A stretch of 7,079 nt of DNA from NCBI GenBank assembly GCA_011523485.1, contig WTGR01000547.1:1-7079 (forward strand), written 5' to 3'. How positions within the stretch are numbered: the first letter of the stretch is position 1; the number at the start of each line of letters is the position of its first letter. Under the pieces are notes generated by a model. The model was given only the letters and a program-made list of their open reading frames with translations, was not told the origin of the DNA and made no database searches. The translations under genes were made by a program, and so were the position numbers. Source of the DNA: Acidobacteriota bacterium. GTDB lineage: Bacteria; Acidobacteriota; Vicinamibacteria; Vicinamibacterales; UBA8438. Below are positions 6,001-7,079 of the stretch, one piece after another.

Positions 6001-7079
6001 TCGGCGAGGCGGTGACGGTGGACGCGTCGGGCGGCAAGCCGCGTCTGAAGATCGACATGGACCCGGCGAACTGGGGCGCCAAGTGGGCGGCCTACGAGGG
6101 CGGGAGCGGCACGAGCGCGCTCACCTTCGCCTACGAGGTGGTGTGGCCGAACGAGTCGAGCAAGGGCGTCGCGGTGCTGGCGAACACGCTGGAGGCGAAC
6201 GGCGGGGCGATCCGCGCGGCGGGCGCGGACGCGCACCTGTCGCATGCGGGGCTCGGCCACGACCCGAAGCACAAGGTCGACTGGCGCCCGACGCTCTCGG
6301 TGGCGGACGCGGAGGCGAACGAGGGCGCGGATGCGGCGATCGAGTTCGAGGTGAGCCTGGGCCGCACGGCGAAGCACCGGGTGACGGTGGACTACGCGAC
6401 GTCCGACGGCACGGCGGTGGCGGGCGAGGACTACACGGCGACCTCGGGCACGCTCGCCTTCGCGCCGGGCGAGACCGCGAAGACGGTCTCGGTGCCGCTG
6501 CTCGACGATGCGATCGACGAGGGCAAGGAGACGTTCACGCTCACGCTCTCGAACGCCGAGGGCGCGCGGATCGTGGACGGCGAGGCGACGGGGACGATCG
6601 TGAACGACGACCCGCTGCAGAAGATGTGGCTGTCGCGCTTCGGGCGCACGGTGGCGGACCATGTGACGTCGGCGGTGTCGGACCGGCTGGCGAACCCGCT
6701 CACGGGCGCGCAGGTGACGGTGGGCGGCCAGACGGTGAACCTGGCGGAGACCCAGGACGACGCGTTCCTCGGCCGGACGCTGACCTCGATCGCGCAGCTG
6801 CTCGGCGCCCCGTCGGGACCGGCGCCCGCGGACGACGCCGGATCGGGGTCCGGGGCAGGCGGCTGGGGTCCGGGTCAGGCCGGGACCGGCTCCTGGCCGG
6901 GGACGGGCCTTGGCCTGCGTGATTCCTCCGGGTCGGGCGGCACGCCGGCGCGGTCGGTAACGGGCCGCGAGCTGCTGCTCGGCAGCGCCTTCCACCTCGC
7001 CCGCGAGGGCGAAGGAACCGCGCCGGGCCTTGCGGCCTGGGGCCGGGTGACGGTGGGCGGCTTCGACGGCGAGGCGCCG
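1..7079 (+). CDS. Giant modular surface protein, autotransporter-type (both ends missing)
   Basis: One frame, read from base 3, is open to base 7079 (2,359 codons) with no stop. It encodes a chain of beta-sandwich modules: Ig-like tail, R0, SwmB-like, two long anchor-like repeats, two SwmB-like, three short anchor-like repeats, two SwmB-like, R1-R3, Calx-beta, a pre-barrel segment and the first residues of an autotransporter barrel. In type V secretion the barrel inserts in the outer membrane and the passenger is displayed on the cell surface, so the expected location is extracellular. I infer adhesion or surface contact from the architecture; no catalytic motif is visible. The composition is acidic and rich in Gly, Ala, Val, Thr and Asp, with only four Cys. 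The frame choice is supported by repeated domains that all align in it and by consistent GC-rich third positions. The signal peptide, start codon and most of the barrel lie outside the window, so the full protein is longer than 2,359 residues. Confidence 0.96.
3..221 (+). other. Putative Ig-like (He_PIG-type) domain, C-terminal part
   Basis: Residues 1-73 open with FDPQTRTVSGTP and continue with GDFTVTYTADDAD, the characteristic end of bacterial putative Ig domains (typically a 'TxTLSGTP...GxYTVTYTATD' pattern). The domain closes with the strand ATRTFTINV. The N-terminal half is outside the window. Unlike the usual form, the loop between 'TADDAD' and the last strand is expanded by about 25 residues and holds Cys39 and Cys59. 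This is a structural stalk-type module; no ligand can be deduced. Confidence 0.75.
225..647 (+). repeat. R0: divergent first member of the R repeat family
   Basis: Residues 75-215 follow the same plan as R1-R3 much further downstream: an opening VISAP strand, a DTY loop, a strand ending in 'EPVEV' (compare 'EPVTV' and 'EAVEV'), a Leu-rich strand RLRLML, 'LRFAYKVERPDSD' (compare 'LVFAYEV..PN.S'), then 'DGVRV' (compare 'GIAV') and an ASITGLVSGL segment. The W.KWA.YE block found in R1-R3 is missing; a different sequence containing GESPRGAKTTLVNVF takes its place. R0 is about 140 residues long. It carries an Asp/Asn loop absent in intact form from R1-R3. The homology assignment rests on order and spacing of these motifs. 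Confidence 0.65.
264..299 (+). other. EF-hand/dockerin-like calcium loop in R0
   Basis: Residues 88-96 read DANGDGVND, matching the D-x-N/D-x-D-G-x-x-D spacing of calcium-binding loops found in EF-hands, dockerins and thrombospondin type 3 repeats. Position 12 of a canonical EF-hand loop would be Glu but here falls on Val, so a dockerin- or TSP3-like loop fits better. Calcium binding is inferred from the motif only. Confidence 0.5.
648..710 (+). other. Linker between R0 and first SwmB-like domain
   Basis: Residues 216-236 form a short Gly/Pro/Asn-rich segment including GENGQPLTYVSG and AGSPG. It is not recognised as a domain and is best read as a flexible connector, or possibly the last strand of R0. 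Confidence 0.45.
711..1043 (+). other. SwmB-like beta-sandwich domain 1
   Basis: Residues 237-347 show the SwmB plan (a repeat first described from the cyanobacterial swimming protein SwmB): opening LSATVNGATLRVTFDAGL, a central strand LEMTLGVPAEVGDRVTLTY, and closing 'D.DGNLAP.FVDFMVTND' (compare 'D.AGN....F....VTN'). The middle holds an extra Gly/Asn-rich insertion, QGAGGASGNRNAF. Such modules are common in large bacterial surface proteins and act as spacers or adhesive folds. Confidence 0.75.
1068..1616 (+). repeat. Anchor-like repeat copy 1 (long class)
   Basis: This module of 183 residues resembles the 'choice-of-anchor R' beta-sandwich found in large exported proteins. Landmarks in order are LVRNNGQ, TSFTTGGASGGYVLKRVD, IYTDASGSPGTYLGQG, GIDLDPNTTYWVIVD, GTSSDAEDSGGQSDWSIGN, LW..SGGSWN and LRLRLAGDVLD. 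Compared with copies 3-5 it has extra sequence in the centre and ends in LRLRLAGDVLD rather than IHGHAK. Its first 60 bases after the 'RDYATSF' codons and its DAEDSGG block are almost identical in DNA to copy 2, while the centre (about 1203-1460) is not. Confidence 0.8.
1641..2201 (+). repeat. Anchor-like repeat copy 2 (long class)
   Basis: This module of 187 residues has the same landmarks as copy 1: LVGNNGQ, TSFTTGGASGGYVLKRVD, YTDASGVPGTWLGRG, GIDLAPDTKYWVVAN, GTSSDAEDSGGLSDWSIGN and LRLRLVGDVLD. Bases 1713-1756 are identical to 1140-1183 (44 bp). The central part (about 1775-2048) is diverged and AT-richer; the line 1921-1980 counts to 55% GC. Copies 1 and 2 are therefore a recent tandem pair with altered middles. 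Confidence 0.8.
2217..2531 (+). other. SwmB-like beta-sandwich domain 2
   Basis: Residues 739-843 begin PLEASVSGKTLKIVFDGALD and continue with HFLVEARDRNDDALSI, then SGSTVTVTLTDAVPPGALAD and VTYDPP, the ordinary SwmB order of strands. The usual closing 'D.AGN' element is replaced by LDLKAAGSGAHVSRFVRFKI. It directly follows anchor-like copy 2. Confidence 0.75.
2532..2900 (+). other. SwmB-like beta-sandwich domain 3
   Basis: Residues 844-966 start DTVAPALAQVAVVQT and carry the family hallmarks: VLYFDEALDPDSVPVAGGF, SAVVLTVDLAAA, 'VVTYAKGTNPLRDLAGNEA' and a final strand RNLTVEQ. This is the most canonical SwmB-type module in the window. The following GAPGLGG segment is a flexible joint to anchor-like copy 3. 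Confidence 0.8.
2931..3425 (+). repeat. Anchor-like repeat copy 3 (short class)
   Basis: This module of 165 residues opens KLVGNTGQSR and continues with QQFLTGTHAAGYKLTRVDLSF, split here as QQFLTGTHAAGYKL plus TRVDLSF, then VEIWSISNSQPGARLGTL, GIDLDARTSYFLVVN, TDSDAIDAGAAAGWAM and AIHGSAK. It is the first of three short-class copies in which the closing motif is 'I.I.GHAK'. A lower-GC patch encodes SISNSQ (codons ata, tct, aat near 3117-3128). Confidence 0.8.
3453..3944 (+). repeat. Anchor-like repeat copy 4 (short class)
   Basis: This module of 164 residues has SATLVGNTGQSR, FQTGSHAYGYRLTSVTVPF, VRIHAVNASDRPGAVLGKL, GIDLAPETRYFVVYH, TDSGAEDAGAADGWSLANG and IAIQGHAK. It begins 522 bp after copy 3 and 507 bp before copy 5, joined by short Pro/Ala linkers (VPVAAPE upstream, APPPS downstream). 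It contains uncommon codons for this gene (gta, aga, ata) near 3798-3890. Confidence 0.82.
3960..4454 (+). repeat. Anchor-like repeat copy 5 (short class)
   Basis: This module of 165 residues has SATLVGNTGQ, LAQGFTTGGNPAGYRLTSV, MRIHASDSANRPGASLGTL, GIPLDRGTQYFVVAH, TQSDAEDAGAAGWSLANA and KIDIHGHAK. It is closest to copy 4 in the 'GYRLTSV' and 'GWSLAN' blocks. It is followed at once by a SwmB-like domain, as long-class copy 2 is. Confidence 0.82.
4455..4781 (+). other. SwmB-like beta-sandwich domain 4
   Basis: Residues 1485-1593 begin APLESAEVSGSRLAIPFN and continue with RALDPASVPAPGAFTLHH, EGKTVVLELADVV, 'TPFTLSYAKSATGKNLR' and a final TGHLADDIDAAPVTN, matching SwmB modules. An acidic insertion (VEGQADDPEVYGR) lengthens the middle. 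Cys1557, in the YPCAKA motif, is one of only four cysteines in the fragment. Confidence 0.78.
4782..4820 (+). other. WW/Cys inter-domain linker
   Basis: Residues 1594-1606 read NRRWWERCEENWV. The segment is far more aromatic and charged than the surrounding modules and holds Cys1601, 44 residues after Cys1557. It joins SwmB-like domains 4 and 5. No family is recognised for it. Confidence 0.5.
4815..5108 (+). other. SwmB-like beta-sandwich domain 5 (divergent)
   Basis: Residues 1605-1702 keep the later SwmB strands: VTVTGAAFDPDDAHVLKLAL, FAAGETVTVSYTRPQG, then 'LWDVDGRQLADLSDVTVTP' (compare 'L.D.AGN....F....VT'). The first strand is atypical (VDGAFVGSVILRAKRPF). The assignment is weaker than for domains 1-4. 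Confidence 0.6.
5121..5504 (+). repeat. R1 tandem repeat
   Basis: First of three close copies. Landmarks are VVSDAGSDDTYAAGE, IRVRVTFAEPVTVDTSGG, RLAIDMDPADWGRKWASYE, SGSGTAELVFAYRVVEPNES, GIAVLANTLQANGGSI and HDPAHKVDW. This Ig-like module is frequent in large exported proteins of Proteobacteria and some cyanobacteria, usually next to SwmB or Calx-beta modules. Spacing from R1 to R2, measured at the VSDAG motif, is 396 bp. Confidence 0.85.
5505..5906 (+). repeat. R2 tandem repeat
   Basis: Second copy with the same landmarks: LVSDAGGDDTYALGE, VRVRVTFSEAVEVDTAGG, RLRIDMDPAQWGAKWAAYE, SGSGTAELVFAYEVAKPN, GVAVPADTLEANGGAV and HDPAHKVDW. Bases 5858-5890 are identical to 5459-5491 in R1 (33 bp). 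Spacing from R2 to R3 is 405 bp. GC content is extreme, with no low-GC patch. Confidence 0.85.
5907..6287 (+). repeat. R3 tandem repeat
   Basis: Third copy: VVSTPAAGDTYGLGE, IRVRVTFGEAVTVDASGG, RLKIDMDPANWGAKWAAYE, TFAYEVVWPNESSKGVAV, LANTLEANGGAI and HDPKHKVDW. The opening loop differs from R1 and R2 (STPAAGDTY instead of SDAG.DDTY). The copy runs directly into the Calx-beta domain. Confidence 0.85.
6288..6614 (+). other. Calx-beta domain
   Basis: Residues 2096-2204 have the full Calx-beta signature: 'LSVADAEANEGADAAIEF' at the start, VTVDYATSDGTAVAGEDYTA, 'SGTLAFAPGETAKTVSV', LLDDAIDEGKETFTLTLSN and a terminal GTIVNDDP. Calx-beta modules bind calcium in Na/Ca exchangers through acidic residues. 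The matching acidic positions ('DDAIDEGKE' and 'NDD') are present here, so calcium-dependent stiffening is plausible but inferred. In bacterial surface proteins this module often sits just before the membrane-anchoring region. Confidence 0.92.
6618..6812 (+). other. Conserved pre-barrel segment
   Basis: Residues 2206-2270 start QKMWLSRFGRTVADHVTSAV and continue SDRLANPLTGAQVTVGGQTV. A 'W-L-x-R-F-G-R-T-V' start followed by an amphipathic helix is a recurrent lead-in to the autotransporter barrel in this protein type. It could correspond to the pore-spanning linker helix or to the folding-promoting region; I cannot tell which from sequence alone. Confidence 0.65.
6813..6956 (+). other. Gly/Ser/Pro-rich hinge
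   Basis: Residues 2271-2318 are low complexity, rich in Gly, Ser, Pro, Asp and Ala (for example GSGSGAGGWGPGQAG). They are predicted to be disordered. The segment separates the pre-barrel helix from the barrel onset and contains a 20-bp imperfect tandem repeat in the DNA. Confidence 0.7.
6845..6884 (+). repeat. 20-bp imperfect tandem repeat, 2 units
   Basis: Two adjacent units, 6845-6864 and 6865-6884, share the opening GGGGTCCGGG and a following CAGGC, with 16 of 20 positions matching. Because 20 is not a multiple of three, the two units are read in different frames (GSGAGG, then WGPGQAG). Confidence 0.6.
6957..7079 (+). other. Start of autotransporter beta-barrel domain (truncated by window)
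   Basis: Residues 2319-2359 include VTGRELLLGSAFHLA and then LAAWGRVTVGGFDGEAP. This 'LLxGSxFxL...WGRxxxxxFxG' pattern is the usual first strand or strands of the autotransporter translocator barrel in proteins with SwmB or Calx-beta passengers. The rest of the barrel, with its terminal aromatic residue, must lie downstream. This assignment is the basis for calling the whole protein a type V secreted surface protein. Confidence 0.75.

Noticed and set aside
5121..6287. CRISPR-like or mobile repeats
   Set aside because: The repeat units are about 130 codons long, in frame and adjacent without spacers; they are protein-domain duplications.
6624..6627. Internal Met before WLSRFGRTV as a separate start for a barrel-only protein
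   Set aside because: There is no purine-rich ribosome binding site at suitable spacing, no stop before it, and no signal peptide after it. The frame continues directly from Calx-beta.
4793..6922. Plus-strand frame of 709 codons in another phase
   Set aside because: Gly/Arg-rich low-complexity translation; its apparent repeats mirror R1-R3 out of frame, with no recognisable fold.
4365..6995. Long minus-strand open frame of 876 codons
   Set aside because: Its translation is a monotonous Arg/His/Val/Ala-rich string with no domain pattern, and it lies opposite a frame with clear Calx-beta, R and barrel motifs. Long antisense frames are expected when GC-ending codons dominate.

Overview
The window is the interior of one very large protein gene. 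On the + strand a single reading frame (codons beginning at base 3, so residue n of the fragment starts at base 3n) stays open for 2,359 codons and is cut by both window edges. No start codon, signal peptide, stop codon, promoter, terminator, RNA gene or mobile element can be seen, and no stretch lies outside this gene. The DNA is very GC-rich (about 78% by direct count in the 5581-5640 line), with GC- or GC-ending codons dominating. The protein looks like an outer-membrane autotransporter (type V secretion) passenger. Together these suggest a high-GC Gram-negative bacterium, most likely a pseudomonadotal (alpha- or gammaproteobacterial) marine or host-associated species. The taxonomic placement is inference only.

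Layout from N- to C-terminus of the fragment: the tail of a putative Ig-like (He_PIG-type) domain with a Cys-bounded insertion (3-221); a divergent repeat, R0, of the family that recurs as R1-R3, carrying an EF-hand-like Asp/Asn loop (225-647); a SwmB-like beta-sandwich (711-1043); two long 'choice-of-anchor R'-like repeats (1068-1616 and 1641-2201); two SwmB-like domains (2217-2531 and 2532-2900); three shorter choice-of-anchor-like repeats (2931-3425, 3453-3944, 3960-4454); two more SwmB-like domains separated by a WW/Cys linker (4455-5108); three close tandem copies, R1-R3, of about 130 residues (5121-6287); a Calx-beta domain (6288-6614); a conserved pre-barrel segment (6618-6812); a Gly/Ser-rich hinge (6813-6956); and the onset of the autotransporter beta-barrel (6957-7079), which continues past the window.

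Read as a whole, this is a rod of beta-sandwich modules carried to the cell surface by a C-terminal beta-barrel. The likely role is adhesion or cell-surface interaction. That role is inferred from architecture; no enzymatic motif was found. The most notable features are the two length classes of anchor-like repeats with conserved edges and a diverged, lower-GC core; long in-frame direct repeats that could change module copy number; only four cysteines, in two separated pairs; and a short non-triplet tandem repeat in the hinge just before the barrel.
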